Shown one piece after another: positions 1 to 10,632 of a DNA stretch of 64,000 nt. Within the stretch, counting starts at the first letter, position 1, and every line of letters starts with the position of its first letter. Position numbers and translations under genes: made by a program. The notes beneath the pieces were generated by a model. It was not told the DNA's origin, searched no databases, and saw only the letters and a program-made list of their open reading frames with translations. The DNA comes from Erythroxylum novogranatense (Eukaryota; Streptophyta; Magnoliopsida; Malpighiales; Erythroxylaceae). The stretch spans positions 24,697,809 to 24,761,808 of the forward strand of contig CM057228.1 in NCBI GenBank assembly GCA_029891385.1, given 5' to 3'.

Positions 1-335
1 TGGGTTAGGGTATGCATTAGTGTCTTAGTAAACCGTATTCGCAATCACCGTATAACAAGGCATTGTATTTTACCGAGCCCTTGTGGTATTAAGGTTTTCT
101 TGCATTGGTGATTGTAATTATTTTTGGATGACCGTAATAAGCTGAAACGGGTTTATATTGAATACGGATTTTATTTACTTACTCGTGTTTGCCGTGTGAA
201 CGTGGAGTTAATGGCTATAAAAAAAATGTATACTGAATTTTAAATCGACTGATGTAGTACGTCACTCTCGTGGGACACGGACTCGGATATCACCAACGAT
301 ATCGGGTTCGAGTCTTACGGGTGTGGGGTGTTACA
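1..335 (+). mobile_element. 3' end of an LTR (fragment, cut by window edge)
   Basis: No coding capacity is seen. The block ends in GGGGTGTTACA at 325-335, the usual inverted counterpart of LTRs that begin TGTAACACCC, and AT-rich non-repeat DNA follows. The GC-rich tail at about 260-335 resembles the U5 end of a gypsy LTR. The 5' end and any partner LTR lie outside the window, so it could be a solo LTR or the end of a full element. Confidence 0.4.
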
Positions 336-1039
336 ATACCCCTCCGTTTAATTGTCTTATAAGTTGGATTAGTTCTTATGGCTAAGCTCTTTTTTTTCCC
401 TTTTGTGGGCTTTACATTTACTATAGGCGTAGTTGGAAGTTTGTATTATTATACTAAATTTCAGTATAAATAGATCATCTAACCAAAAACTCCTCCATTA
501 ATTTCCTTGTTTTTTCTTGTTTATCTATGGCTAAAACTTGCTTCTTCTAAGTCGCAATTGGAATTCATTATTAGGATAGTCCATTGTGTGATGAATTAGT
601 AATAATGGCCTTAACATTAGTGTCAAAGGTAATTGACCTAAGTTGGCGACTAACCTTTGTATCAGACAATTGTGTCTATTGCCTATGTTGGGAAAGAAAA
701 ATGGGAGTCTTTCAATATTAAGATTTTTTATTCTTTAAAATTATTAAATAATAAAAATTATGCAAAAAATAAAAACATTTAAGAGTTACATGACAAAAAC
801 ATTAATTTAACGTAATTCGTTATGTTAGACAAATTAATGAGAACTTTAACGTTTGGTTATTGTCCTAAAATTTAAAAGTTGAAATATTCTAGTATTTCTT
901 TTCAAAATTTGGATTAATATAACTAAATTGACTAAAGTTTAAGATTTTTATAATTAACCCTAATTTTATATCAAATTCACTTGGGTATAATAACTATTTT
1001 AAAAAACTTTTAGATTTCACTTATTTTTACGATATTTTT
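336..1039. other. AT-rich stretch with no recognised feature
   Basis: I see no ORF of note, no LTR terminus and no tandem structure. It probably holds host DNA or decayed repeat flanking the LINE 3' end. Confidence 0.4.
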
Positions 1040-1501
1040 TAACTAATTTTCTTTTTTGCCATTTTTTTATAAAAGGAAAGATAACGAAACAGATTACAGA
1101 ATGAGTCTAGGGAAACATATCCCCAACATATCCTCTAGAAGGAGTAAGTGGCACCCAATGGGTGTAGTATCTAAGTAAATGATGCCTACATCAAAATGAA
1201 CTGCATAGTTAGCAAGCCAGTCGACGCATTTGTTGCTCTCTCGATATATATGTCGATGTAAAACAGTCCAGTTTCAAGTAAACAGTTCGTTAATGCCCAT
1301 TACTATGGGATTGAGAGCACGTGATCGATTGTTAGAGGAAGATAGGATATTTATTACCGCGATAGAATCCACTTCAAGCTCAATCCGACGATAGCCTAGA
1401 TTCTACACGAGTGTAAGCCCATCAAAAACACCCTAGAGTTCTGCAGACACCGATGAGCACCATCCGAGATTTTGTGTGAAGCCTCCAAGCCAGTTGCCTA
1501 C
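1040..1501 (-). pseudogene. LINE (L1-type) 3' part: C-terminal RNase H domain and tail
   Basis: Read on the minus strand, 1496 down to 1094 encodes the second half of a plant LINE RNase H domain (RVT_3 type). Visible in order are GNWLGGF, SSVSAEL (the catalytic Glu), ELEVDS (a catalytic Asp) and the RESNKCVDWLA block with the last Asp; a stop follows at 1094-1096. At least three internal stops show it is dead. The A-rich minus-strand run at about 1040-1078 may be the poly(A) tail. The domain starts abruptly at 1501, where element O begins. The missing first half, with the NTDGA strand, lies at 57970 and above in the same orientation. RNase H in LINEs removes RNA from the RNA:DNA hybrid during target-primed reverse transcription. 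Confidence 0.85.
1497..1501. repeat. TSD of element O, left copy (CCTAC)
   Basis: CCTAC precedes the TGTTGAACCCC start of O and pairs with CCTGC at 57965-57969. The single mismatch is a transition. Removing O plus one copy restores the LINE reading frame. Confidence 0.8.
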
Positions 1502-1664
1502 TGTTGAACCCCGATCCTTGATTGAGATGTAAAATTATTAAATAAAAATTAAAGGAGAATTTTGGGGTGAATTATGTATGTACAAAAAAAACAAAGCAAG
1601 AAATAAATAATGAAAGTGTTAAAGTATAGGGAATTGAAAGTTTGACTTTGTGAGATGAATAGTA

Positions 1665-2600
1665 ACAGAAAATTGACTTTTTGGTCTGAAATCTTTGTGA
1701 ATTTTTCTGGATTGATCTAGAAAGATTTTGATAAAATGATCTTCATTAAACTTTGAGCAATTGTTGAGAGCTTTCTATCGCCTTAAAATATGACATTTTT
1801 CGATATCGGGATTGGAAGTTATGATCTTTCAAAGTTAAGGTTATTTTGCTTTGTTTTTAAAAATGCTCATAAGTGTAGATTTGTGTGTACTGTGTTTTGA
1901 GGAAAATTCTAGACTGAGGTGGTTTGAATTAGAGTAAATGGTCTACATGAAAGTTATAGAGAAATTGCATAGCTTTACAATGATGTATCATATGTTATTT
2001 GTGGATGTAAGAATTGGAAGATATGAAATTTGGAAGTTTGGATGTTGTTTTAGGATGACAAATTTTCTGGCAGAAACTTTGATTGAAAAATTGACCTAGT
2101 TAGAGGTTAAAATTGCCTTTAAGTGCTTCATGAAACTTTTATATTATTTTTTATCTTTCCAGTGATGTAAAGTATGGAAATTTTGGACCATGGAATGTGA
2201 ATTTATAAATTTTAGAAGTTTCTATTACTGTTTGGTATGATCATTAGTGGACAGAAAATTTGAGTGGCTTTTTGACTCCATTAGAGGCCAAATTGATTTT
2301 TCTGTCCTTCATGAAAGTTTTAGGTTGCTTTTTGATCTTTCCATTTATATAAAGTATGACATTTTTGGACCTTGGAGCTGAAAGATAGAAATTTTCAAAG
2401 TTGAGTTACTATTTAGGGAGACAATTTTCGGACAGAAAGTTTGAGTAGGATTTTGACCCCTTTAGAGATGGAATTGATTTTTTGAATTCTTCATGAAAGT
2501 TGTAGAACTTTCTTTGAGCTTTCTATTGATACCAAATTTGTCAAATTTGGAGTTCGGAATCAAGAGTTGTGAATTTTAGAAAATTCGGTTATTTATCTTT
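1665..2600 (+). repeat. About five degenerate ~180-bp tandem modules in the O LTR
   Basis: Units starting near 1665, 1900, 2059, 2246 and 2422 each repeat the same order: a GACAGAAA(A/G)TTTGA-like start, TTCATGAAAGTT, an ATCTTTCCA-like stretch, an AAAGTATGACATTTTTGGAC-like stretch and a closing TTTCAAAGTTGAG-like stretch. They are clearly related but much diverged. A single unit of the same kind occurs in the C LTR near 46160-46290 and, inverted, in the G LTR near 47590-47710, which suggests local amplification of one LTR module in O. Confidence 0.6.
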
Positions 2601-2626
2601 ATATTTGTGGAAAAAAAGAGGAAATT

Positions 2627-2790
2627 CAGAACTCGCATGCTCCCTCACGAGGGCGAGCGCTTCGCCCTGGGAGTGGCTCGAGATCGCGAGCGTGAGTGTC
2701 CACATGCGACGTTGTTTCTCTGCTCTTCCCTCGCATGCAACGCCGTTTTGCTTTGTTCTTCTTCCTCCCTCGCATGTGACGCAGTTTTGG
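2627..2790 (+). repeat. GC-rich dyad cassette of the O LTR
   Basis: A CpG-rich island in an AT-rich LTR. It contains a perfect 7-bp stem (AGGGCGA at 2650-2656 with TCGCCCT at 2662-2668, loop GCGCT) and three spaced CTCGCATG-type repeats separated by pyrimidine runs. It occupies the LTR position at which A, B and E carry cassettes of different sequence. Short ORFs through it are chance. Confidence 0.6.
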
Positions 2791-4645
2791 TCTTCTTGGT
2801 TTACCTCTCCTAATCCGACCCTCTCTCAATCTTTTGGTTATATCTTTTATGTCCGATATCCAATTGACCTGATTTTTAAAGTGTTAGATTCCTAAGACAT
2901 CCCTCTATCTGTCTATGGACAATTTGGGGATTTTTGAGATTAAATTGAAAGAGTTTGATTTAATCAAAATGAGTTGGAAAAGTTTCTAAACATGGTTCAG
3001 TATTTTGATGAATTCTTGATCTGTGGAGATCCGATTGAATTGATTCTTATTGAAAAATAAAATAGAGACATGGGTCTACAAGTCATATAAAGGAATTAAA
3101 TTTCAATTTAGTCCCTACGACTTCCAATTTCTGAATTGAAGTCGGGTTTAGTGTTCAGTCTTGGATTAGTAAGAGAATAAAGTATTTTGGCCATAAATTT
3201 TGCTCTAGTCATCCAAATGAGGTGATCCTTGATTTGTATTAAAATAGAGAAATAGGGCTACAAATGTTCTGAAGGACTCGAGTTTCAATTTAGTCCTTAA
3301 GAATGTCAATTTTTTGGATGGAAGTAAAGTGCTGGAAAATATTTTAGCATAAGCATAGTCCGAAATGTTTGAGGTGTAACTTTTGGAGTAGTGCACCAAA
3401 TTAAATGATTTTGGCAGCGTTATGAAATTGATACTATGAGGAACATTTCTATAGAAGGAAGTTTTAGCAAATTCCTTCAATTTGATGGTTAGAAAAATGT
3501 CCTATTGTAAGCATGAATTAAAATAAATTTTAGGGGTAAATTTGGAAGATCACTTAAAGTGTTAAGTTTTAAGGCTTTTAAGGAAGGGAAATTGGGTCTT
3601 GTTGCATTCATTAAAGGGCAAGACATGTGGCTGTCATTTAAGAAGCAAGGAAAGCACGAAATTAAAAGGGAGAAAGAAGAAGGAAAGAAAGAAAGGAGAA
3701 GAGTGGCTTCGGTGGAGAAGAAAAGAGGAAAGAAGAAAGAAGCTAGGTTTTGATTTTTATAGGTCTTCAAGCAAGATTTTTAAGTTGATCCAAGAAGGAA
3801 AAAGATGGAAGAAGAAGACAGCTCCATTATGAGCAAAAAAAATCTGAATTTGGGTGAAGATTAAGGTAAGAGAAATTTAAATTGTGAAAAGAATTTGGTT
3901 TAGATAGCTTGGATATTAAATGGGTTTATGATTTCTAAAGTTAATTTTGGTGATTGCATGGTGTGAATTATTCAATTTTGGATGTTTATAAATTAGAGAT
4001 TTTTGTCATGAATTAGGGAAATTAAGAGAAGGAATGGAGAAATTGAGGCTTTGAACAAGTTCCAAGCATGGATATGAGGTAGGTACCATGTTTATAATTT
4101 GAATTATAAGCTAATTGTGGGTTTTCGAAAAATCAAGAAAAGAAAAATGTTTGAAATTTAGTATTTTCGAATGATTAAATTCATTGATTTTGTAATGATT
4201 TAAGAAATTGCTACAATTGTTAAATTCATTGTTTCAAATGATTGGGTAAATTGCTAAAATTATTTTCGAATGATTTGATAAAATTGATACAATTGTTACA
4301 TTCATTGTTTTGAATGATTTGCTAATTATGAAAATTGTTGCATTCTTTGACTTTGATGTTTGAGAATCCTTTGGTTTTGAATGATTGAAGCATTGCTATG
4401 TGAATTTGATTGTTATATGAATTTTGAAAATTTGGAAATTTATGAATGGAATTTGTTTGATATGACTCGATGTGAAAAGTAAGTTTTCGAATTATGCCTT
4501 CGGGCAATCCGATTGTTATATGTGAATTGTCTATTACGTGGATTTGGTTAGGTCCCATAAGAGGGTCAAGTGCACTTGTCTAGGCTTCGCCTGCCTGCTC
4601 ATTAGTGGCATTGAAACTCCGTTAAGGACTCCCATAGGTTCACGA

Positions 4646-4739
4646 CTACACCGGACCGCTATGCGGGAAGGTGTAGTACGTTCTGTTCACAGCTGCACAG
4701 GACCGCTATGCGGGAATGTGCAATACGTTCTGTTTCTGG
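4646..4739 (+). repeat. Two tandem 47-bp hairpin units in the O LTR
   Basis: Unit 1 begins at 4646 and unit 2 at 4693. Both share the inner stem CCGC-TAT-GCGG and a TACGTTCTGTT-like tail. The outer stem of unit 1 is CTACACC/GGTGTAG (4646-4652 with 4670-4676). In unit 2 it is TGCACA/TGTGCA (4694-4699 with 4717-4722). The differences between units fall at paired positions and keep pairing (A-T to G-C and C-G to A-T), as expected if structure is selected. Confidence 0.7.
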
Positions 4740-5199
4740 ACCGACCCAAATCATTTCTGATGTGTTATGTGTTTTTTGTTTCTGTTAATAAATGTGATTC
4801 ATTCATGTTCATGAATTATTTGATAAATTGAGGAATTTTGAAAAGTAAGCATTTGATGAATTTTTCTACTGTGAAATTTCCATAAAATGGCAAAGTTTTG
4901 AAAAATGATTTTTGCTTATTTTTCGATTTATAAACATGTTATCCACGAGCTGTAAAGCTCACTCCCTTTCATCCCCATCTCCAGGTAACGAGCAGGAGTT
5001 CGGATGAAAGGAAGTCAAGATTTTCGTCTGTTTGTGCCTATATTGTTATTTAAGTGGGATTGATATAAAAATAAGATCTTAGACTTACATTATAAGTTAT
5101 GAGTTTTGGTATCCGATATTAAGAATTTTGGGGATTGTAGTTTCTGATGTACTTTGGCATTGTATATTTTTTTATATTTGGATTTTTATATCGGTGATG

Positions 5200-5204
5200 T
5201 ATTA
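5200..5204. repeat. TSD of element A, left copy (TATTA)
   Basis: TATTA precedes the TGTTGGGCCC start of the A 5' LTR and matches TATTA at 57127-57131 exactly. Confidence 0.85.
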
Positions 5205-6180
5205 TGTTGGGCCCAGAATTGTAACACTGCTTGTGTTGAATTATAAGAAATATTGAAAATGCATTGTGATCATGATTATGTACTACTTGCTAGGCATTAT
5301 GGCATTTTGCAAGAATGAAAAGCAAGAAAAGTATGAAAGCTTTGATAAAATGCTTTGAGCATGAAACGAATTGTTATGTGCTTTGTTTGGGTGAGAGAGT
5401 AACGGATCGTTAGTCACGTGCACGTCGACATATAGCCTTTTCCCGGTTGCCCGCTTGAGGCCATGAGATCCTAAGAAATCGGACTCGGATAGTTTACGGT
5501 ATAAACTTCGGTTTATCCAGATCGTTCTACGGAACTCTCGAGCCATTTGTTGTGCATTGCATGATTGATTTGTTAGAAATGATGCATAATAATTGTTATG
5601 TTTTGAAGTAGGAATTGCATGACATATTCTCTTGATGGCTATAGGAATGTGAACCAATTGATAAATGTTGACTTGCTATACTTGTATATATATATATATA
5701 TATGCTTGAATGTGTGGCTCGTTGCCAATGGCTATAAATATATATGCCACTGAGCTTCACAGCTCACCCTATTATCTCCCACTCCTCAGGTGCAGAACGA
5801 GACGATCGTTGATCTTGCAAGGAATCGAAAACTCCAAGATAGTTAGGAGCTTTGTATTAAGTTAGTATTTGGTTGGCCCTCCGAGCATATCATCATGGAA
5901 AATATTCATGTATTTTGGATTTAAACTTTATTCTGTAATATGCTATTTTGAGAATGCTTGGTTTGAATTTCCTTCGGATTGTAATGGCATGAAGCCCTTT
6001 GGTTTATGGGGTGTTTAATTCATAGATGGAATGCATGTGTAGAATAAGTATGGGTATATGTTTGTGTGAATCGAAATTATGTATGGATGTTGGGATCGGG
6101 TCTGAATTTTTGGGGAGCTCGTCGCTGGTGCAGCCCGAGGGGCCACCTCGGGAATAGGGATCCGAGACCTGGGCCTAACA
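5205..6180 (+). mobile_element. Element A 5' LTR, internally deleted
   Basis: It starts TGTTGGGCCCAGAATT and then jumps straight to GTAACACTGC. The 3' LTR (54945-57126) has about 1.2 kb more at this point, including its dyad cassette. From 5222 to 6180 the two LTRs align closely, sharing a (TA)n run near 5681-5703, a CACGTG G-box at 5415-5420 and the end CTGGGCC(T/C)AACA. The deletion probably removed the promoter. Confidence 0.85.
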
Positions 6181-6184
6181 TGTT

Positions 6185-6196
6185 TGGTATCAGAGC
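6185..6196 (+). other. Primer binding site of element A (tRNA-iMet)
   Basis: TGGTATCAGAGC starts four bases after the LTR end at 6180 and is complementary to the 3' end of initiator-Met tRNA, the primer used by this lineage. Confidence 0.9.
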
Positions 6197-6365
6197 GCCT
6201 AGGTTTAGTGTCCTTGGCTTAGAATGAATAGTAGGATGAATTGTTTGCTATATGATTATTTGTTGCATTGATTGATTGCATTAAGTGACATGCATATCAT
6301 GCATACATGTAGGAATTCAGATTGCCATGTAGCTAATCTTTAATGTTTATATTTGAAGGAGTACG

Positions 6366-7150
6366 ATGCCACCTCGTAGAATGACACGAGGAGTTCTGCA
6401 AGGATCTGTTGCACCTGACTCTCCGACCAGAGAGGAGAGGACTGATGAGTCGGTAGCCCCAGGACATGCTGAGGCTTCTGTAGGGCTAGGTAGTGAGCCC
6501 ATGCCATCGCAGATGCAGGAGTCGCCGGTTATGCAGGAGCAAGTTCCTCTGCTAGATCCGAGGTTGTTCGAGCGTTCACCAGCGTTTGTTCAAAGCTATG
6601 GGTCGATGCCACGACCTATACCTTATTGACTAAGAAGGGCAGACGGTTCGACAAATTGAGGAAGTATAGAGCAGTGGACTTCTATGGGACCACTGATCCT
6701 GAGGAAGCTGAGACCTGGCTGAGAAAGACAGAGAGGGTGCTAGATCAGATGGAGTGTGAGGATGATGAGAGGGTTGTGTATGCAGCAAGTCTGCTTCAGG
6801 GAGATGCTCTGCATTGGTGAGAGACCGTGCCAGGGAGTCAGATGAGACCAGTAGAGTTGGCATAGCAGGACTTCCTTGCTGCTTACAGGAAGAAATATCT
6901 GTCTGAGGTGTACATTCAGCAGAAACAGAGGGAGTTCCTCAGTCTTACTCAAAGGGAGATCACAGTTAGTGAGTATGAGCGTCGGTTCACTCAGTTGGAG
7001 AGGTATGCTTCAGATCTGATGCTGAGTGAGGCTGTTAGATGTCGCCAGTTTGAGTCGGGACTGCATTTGGCCATCAGAGAGAAAGTGATAGTCTGAGAAC
7101 TTTGTGACTTTCGGCAGCTTGGTTGAGGCAAGACCGAGGTTGAGAACATA
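6366..7150 (+). pseudogene. gag: Element A gag, N-terminal and capsid region (broken)
   Basis: It starts at the ATG of MPPRRMTRGVLQ, the typical Gag start of Tekay elements. A frame change near 6600-6629 separates this leader from the rest. The retrotransposon Gag core follows: FDKLRKYRAVDFYGTTDP, a WLRKTERVLDQM block, a YAASLLQGDALHW block and then SLTQREITVSEYERRFTQL. Point stops interrupt it, with Trp codons turned to TGA and TAG around 6818-6860 and another stop near 7095. Gag would form the cytoplasmic particle that packages the RNA. The frame continues into the zinc knuckle and pol without a break. Confidence 0.85.
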
Positions 7151-8636
7151 GAGAATATCAAGAGTGCTGTGAACAAGAAGAGAAAAGGAAGAGAGCAGTT
7201 CAAGAGGGGAGGTAGTACTAGTACTCCTATGCCCGACAGGAGTGTCAGGAGCTTCCCTGTTCAGTCTGAGGAGAGGAGCAGTGGTGCGAGCCGATCTCGA
7301 CCGGTGAGGACTTCTACTGTTTCTCGCCAAGCCTCAACGGTGGACGGCAGTAGAAGGGGAGATGGGGATAGGCCATTTATTCCGAAGTGTGAGCACTGCG
7401 AGAGACCCCATAGAGGAGAGTGCTACAGATTGACAGGAGCTTGCTTTAACTGTGGAGAGAAGGGGCACATTGCTAGAGAGTGCCCTCAGCCTCCACGACA
7501 AGAGAGAAGCCAAATGCAAGCTTTCAGGAGAACAGAGACTGTGGGACTTAAGACTTCTACAGAAGTGGGCAGTTCTGATGCAGCCAAAAGAGTGAGCATT
7601 CCAGGGAGACCGAGGGGGCAGGCACCGGCTAGGGTGTTTATGATGACTCAGGAGGATGCAGAGACCGCTCCTGATGTTGTCACTGGTATGGTTGGACTCT
7701 TTTCTGATGATGTGATTGCTTTGATTGATCTGGGTTCTACTCATTCGTTTGTTTCTTCAAGTAGACCTGTGTGTGCTAGAAATTTGAGCCATTTGGATAC
7801 TCCACTGATGGTGAGTACTCCAATCGGCCAGTATATTATTATCAATCAAGTATATAGAGGCTGTGAGTTATGTATTGGTGGAGGACTTCTAGTGGTAGAC
7901 TTAATGCCACTGAAGATGGGAGGATTGGATGTAATTTTGGGTATGGATACGTTGGAGAGGTACAACGCCCGTCTGGATTGTAAGAAAAAGACAGTGGAAT
8001 TTGAATTGGATGACGACAGAAGAGTGGTATTTTCAGGGGACAGAAAAGCAAGTCCGCCCAGAATTGTTTCGGCTTTGACAGCAGAAAAGATGATGAGGAA
8101 AGGATGTGAGGCATTTTTGGCCTATGTGGTAGACCCAAGGGCAGATAGAGGGAAGCTTGAGGATATTCCAGTAGTTAGGGAATTCTGGGATGTTTTTCCC
8201 AAGGAATTGTCAGGATTACCGCTAGATAGGAAAATTGAGTTTTCCATTGAACTTCTTTCTGGTACTGTGCCGATTTCAATTCCGCCTTACCGGATGGCTT
8301 CGGCGGAATTGAAGGAGCTTAAGGAGCAATTGGATGAGTTGTTGGAGAAAGGGTACATTAGACCGAGCTCTTCACCTTGGGGAGCTCCGGTCCTTTTTGT
8401 GAAGAAGAAAGATGGATTGTTGAGGATGTGCGTCGACTACCGAAAGCTGAATCAGGTCACAGTGAAGAACCGATATCCACTTCCACGCATAGATGATCTG
8501 TTTGATCAATTGCAAGGGGCGAAAGTCTTCTCCAAGATAGACTTGAGATCGGGTTACCATCAGTTGAGGATTAAGGAGTCGGATGTGCCAAAGACTGCTT
8601 TCAGAACGTGGTATAGGCATTTTGAGTTTTTGGTTA
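7151..8636 (+). pseudogene. pol: Element A zinc knuckle, protease and N-terminal reverse transcriptase
   Basis: An open stretch of nearly 490 codons encodes, in order, a basic linker, a zinc knuckle ([16 protein letters not shown]2CX4HX4C), an aspartic protease with IDLGSTHSF and a downstream ILGMD, then the RT start ([57 protein letters not shown]). It ends at FEFLVM, where element B is inserted at 8637. The RT catalytic FIDD motif is not here; its IDDIL remnant is at 52569. Protease and zinc knuckle residues look intact, so decay is modest here. Before the insertions it would have made the polyprotein part that processes Gag-Pol and copies RNA. Confidence 0.9.
8632..8636. repeat. Probable TSD of element B, left copy only (GGTTA)
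   Basis: The five bases before the TGTAACATCC start of B. The right copy was lost with the deletion that removed the rest of B's 3' LTR, so this cannot be confirmed inside the window. Confidence 0.45.
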
Positions 8637-9189
8637 TGTAACATCCCATTACCGATGTGAAGGTCATATCGGTAATTTGGATGAGTTAGTGGGGTGCATT
8701 CATATTGAACTGCACGTGCATTTTTTCCTCTGCATCAGTGATAATTGAGTAAATTGCACATGCACATATAGCGACATGCATTCATGATGGTTCCAGCATT
8801 TAAATTGTGATTATGAGTTGAATTGTGAATTTTGAGATAGTTGAGTTAGATTTGATTTAAAGTGAAATTAGGGATAATTTGAGTGGAATAGTTGAGTTAG
8901 AGTGAGAATTGAATTTGTGGAATTGGAAATTTAGATTTGAGTTTGGGATCGAGTGTTTTATATTTTTGAGGAATTATAGGAATTTTTCTGGAATTTTTAG
9001 AGTTGTGTGTCCGGACCGGAAAAATGACTTAGAGACTGATGATTTTAGATTCTGGTTCTGAAAGTGAGTGGCAAATGGCTTGGAAATTTAGATTTGTGAG
9101 TTTGAGAATTTTTGTGATGAGCCATGTGAAATTTAGAGACTGAGATTAAATGAAATTGAGGACTATGATTTATAGGTTAAATTGACCCC

Positions 9190-9208
9190 TTATATATATA
9201 GTTATAAG
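9190..9208 (+). promoter_or_regulatory. TATA-like box of the B LTR
   Basis: TTATATATATAGTTATAAG lies about 550 bp into the LTR and is followed by a pyrimidine-rich stretch. If used, transcription would start upstream of the dyad cassette, which would then be in the leader RNA. This is inferred from sequence only. Confidence 0.45.
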
Positions 9209-9574
9209 GTTTTGAATTTTGGGAGTTAAGCAATTTTCTTCTTCTTCCCCTTTTGCTCACCGTCGTCGATCTTCCCCTTTCCCCCTTGGAGATTTTCGTT
9301 GGTTTCCCTTCTATTGTGGCTAAAGATCTGCTGGATCATTTGAGTTGTTGATGTCTAGCTTGGAGTTGGAGGCTCATCGTTGGTGTTAGAGGATTGAGAA
9401 ATCTCGGAAGATTTTTAGGGTTTCGTTCGATTCTGTGATTTGGTAAGTTTATTGTGTTTAATGTTGTATTTATGGTTGTTTATGGCATTTATGGTATTTA
9501 ATGAGTTAGATAGGGTAGTTGAATGTGTTTAACGGTGGTTTTAAGAGAATTAATGGCGGAAAAATTGAATCGGA

Positions 9575-9750
9575 GAAGACGAAGTCGTCCGTACGTCGCG
9601 ACGTCTGCAATTGGCCTCGTCGCGATGAGTTAGTGCGTGTTCGCCGCGACGAGCGTGTGGATCTTCGTCGCGACAAGCGTGTTTCCACGCCGCGGTGAGT
9701 GTCCCTCTGTGCGCCGCGGCGAGAGACAGTAAGCCGCGGCGAGGGACATA
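9575..9750 (+). repeat. GC-rich dyad cassette of the B LTR
   Basis: About 175 bp of spaced CGTCGCGACG- and GCCGCGGCGAG-type repeats, including the perfect 12-bp palindrome ACGTCGCGACGT at 9593-9604. GC content is far above the flanks. It corresponds in LTR position to the cassettes of A, E and O. Confidence 0.7.
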
Positions 9751-10540
9751 TTTTTTAGATGAATTGAATTGGTTTTTAGGGTATATCTTTTGGTGTAGAC
9801 CTTTAATTGAGGTAATTCTGGATTCGTTGTGAACTAGAGAAAGAAGTCTACAATTGAGGTAAAGATTGAGAGTTCGAAATTTTAATTGGTAAGATAACAA
9901 TTATCGAAAGAGAGTCAATTTCAGTTTCTAGTGCAACCAAAGAGTTATGTTTTGACTAATGGGAGTATAATTAGAGTTTTAAATGAGGGATTTGAGAAAT
10001 TGAGGGATGCTATTGACTTAGTGAATAGTGAATTTTGGTTATGAAGTGAGAGATAGCGGATTTGGATAGAGCGCTGGAAAATCATGATCATGCATTATAT
10101 AATTTCAAATTAAGACATGTGCATTAGTGAATTCAATTGATTGAGCATCTAGTGATGATAATTCGTTTGAATTGTTATAGAGGCACCGTTGGATCGACAG
10201 TCCACGGATATCGCTGGGACTTCCAGGCAGTAGCTTGGAAGTTACAGGTAAGTAACCTAGTTGGTTCCTCGATCTTTGTGTATTAATATGTGCTGTGAAT
10301 GTGTGAATTAGTTGCCAACGTGAGTGTTACAAATGTGAATCAGTGTATAGAATTATAAGTAAGTGTTCTGATTGTGACAAGCGAGTGAAGTGATATATAT
10401 ATATGTGCTAGTGACTGTGCAAGTGTTAGTGCATACTAGGCATGATTATAAATGGTAACTAAACAGTTGTGACTGAAGCATTTAGTGAGCAGAGCTTTAA
10501 GCTCGATTATCAGTGAATGGGCCTAAGGCCAAAAAGGGAA

Positions 10541-10632
10541 TAGTGCATACCAAGAGGGCTCTCCTATCCCTAATGTGAGCAGGCAGTAGTGCATACCCTG
10601 AGGGCTCTCCTACTTGCCGAAAATGTGATCAT
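10541..10632 (+). repeat. Two tandem ~46-bp units in the B LTR
   Basis: TAGTGCATACC followed by AGGGCTCTCCTA occurs at 10541 and again at 10587. The spacing is close to the 47-bp period of the hairpin pair in element O, and the LTR position is similar, but no strong stem is visible here. Confidence 0.6.

Larger units (their letters stand above)
1502..5204 (+). mobile_element. Element O, left part: large LTR (probable solo LTR)
   Basis: It starts TGTTGAACCCC at 1502. Its other end, CGGGGCCCAACA, is at 57953-57964, so the ends are TG...CA and it is flanked by near-identical 5-bp TSDs. No primer binding site, polypurine tract or retroviral-type coding is seen in either part, so I read the roughly 4.5 kb as one long solo LTR. 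A non-coding LARD-type derivative is possible if an internal LTR boundary was missed. It holds about five degenerate ~180-bp modules, a GC-rich dyad cassette, twin hairpins, and a GCTCACTCCC...CCAGGT block near 4957-4986. Element A interrupts it at 5204. Orientation is inferred from the module order shared with the other LTRs. Confidence 0.65.

Noticed and set aside
2569..2895. Overlapping ORFs on both strands through 2569-2895
   Set aside because: They run through the GC-rich LTR cassette, which lacks stops because of composition. There is no family resemblance.
5283..5657. Conserved minus-strand ORF repeated at 56191-56607
   Set aside because: The similarity is because both are the same part of the A LTR; the two frames are not otherwise supported as protein.
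5681..5703. (TA)n as a promoter TATA box of A
   Set aside because: It is a length-variable microsatellite late in the LTR (repeated near 56636), near the U5 end.
6600..6640. Programmed frameshift in gag of A
   Set aside because: There is no slippery heptamer with a conserved partner in other copies, and C keeps one frame here; it is simple decay.
7010..8644. Minus-strand ORFs opposite gag-pol of A (and similar ones at 13269-15458, 19619-20329 and 53171-54598)
   Set aside because: They are antisense shadows of conserved coding frames, with no motif of their own.
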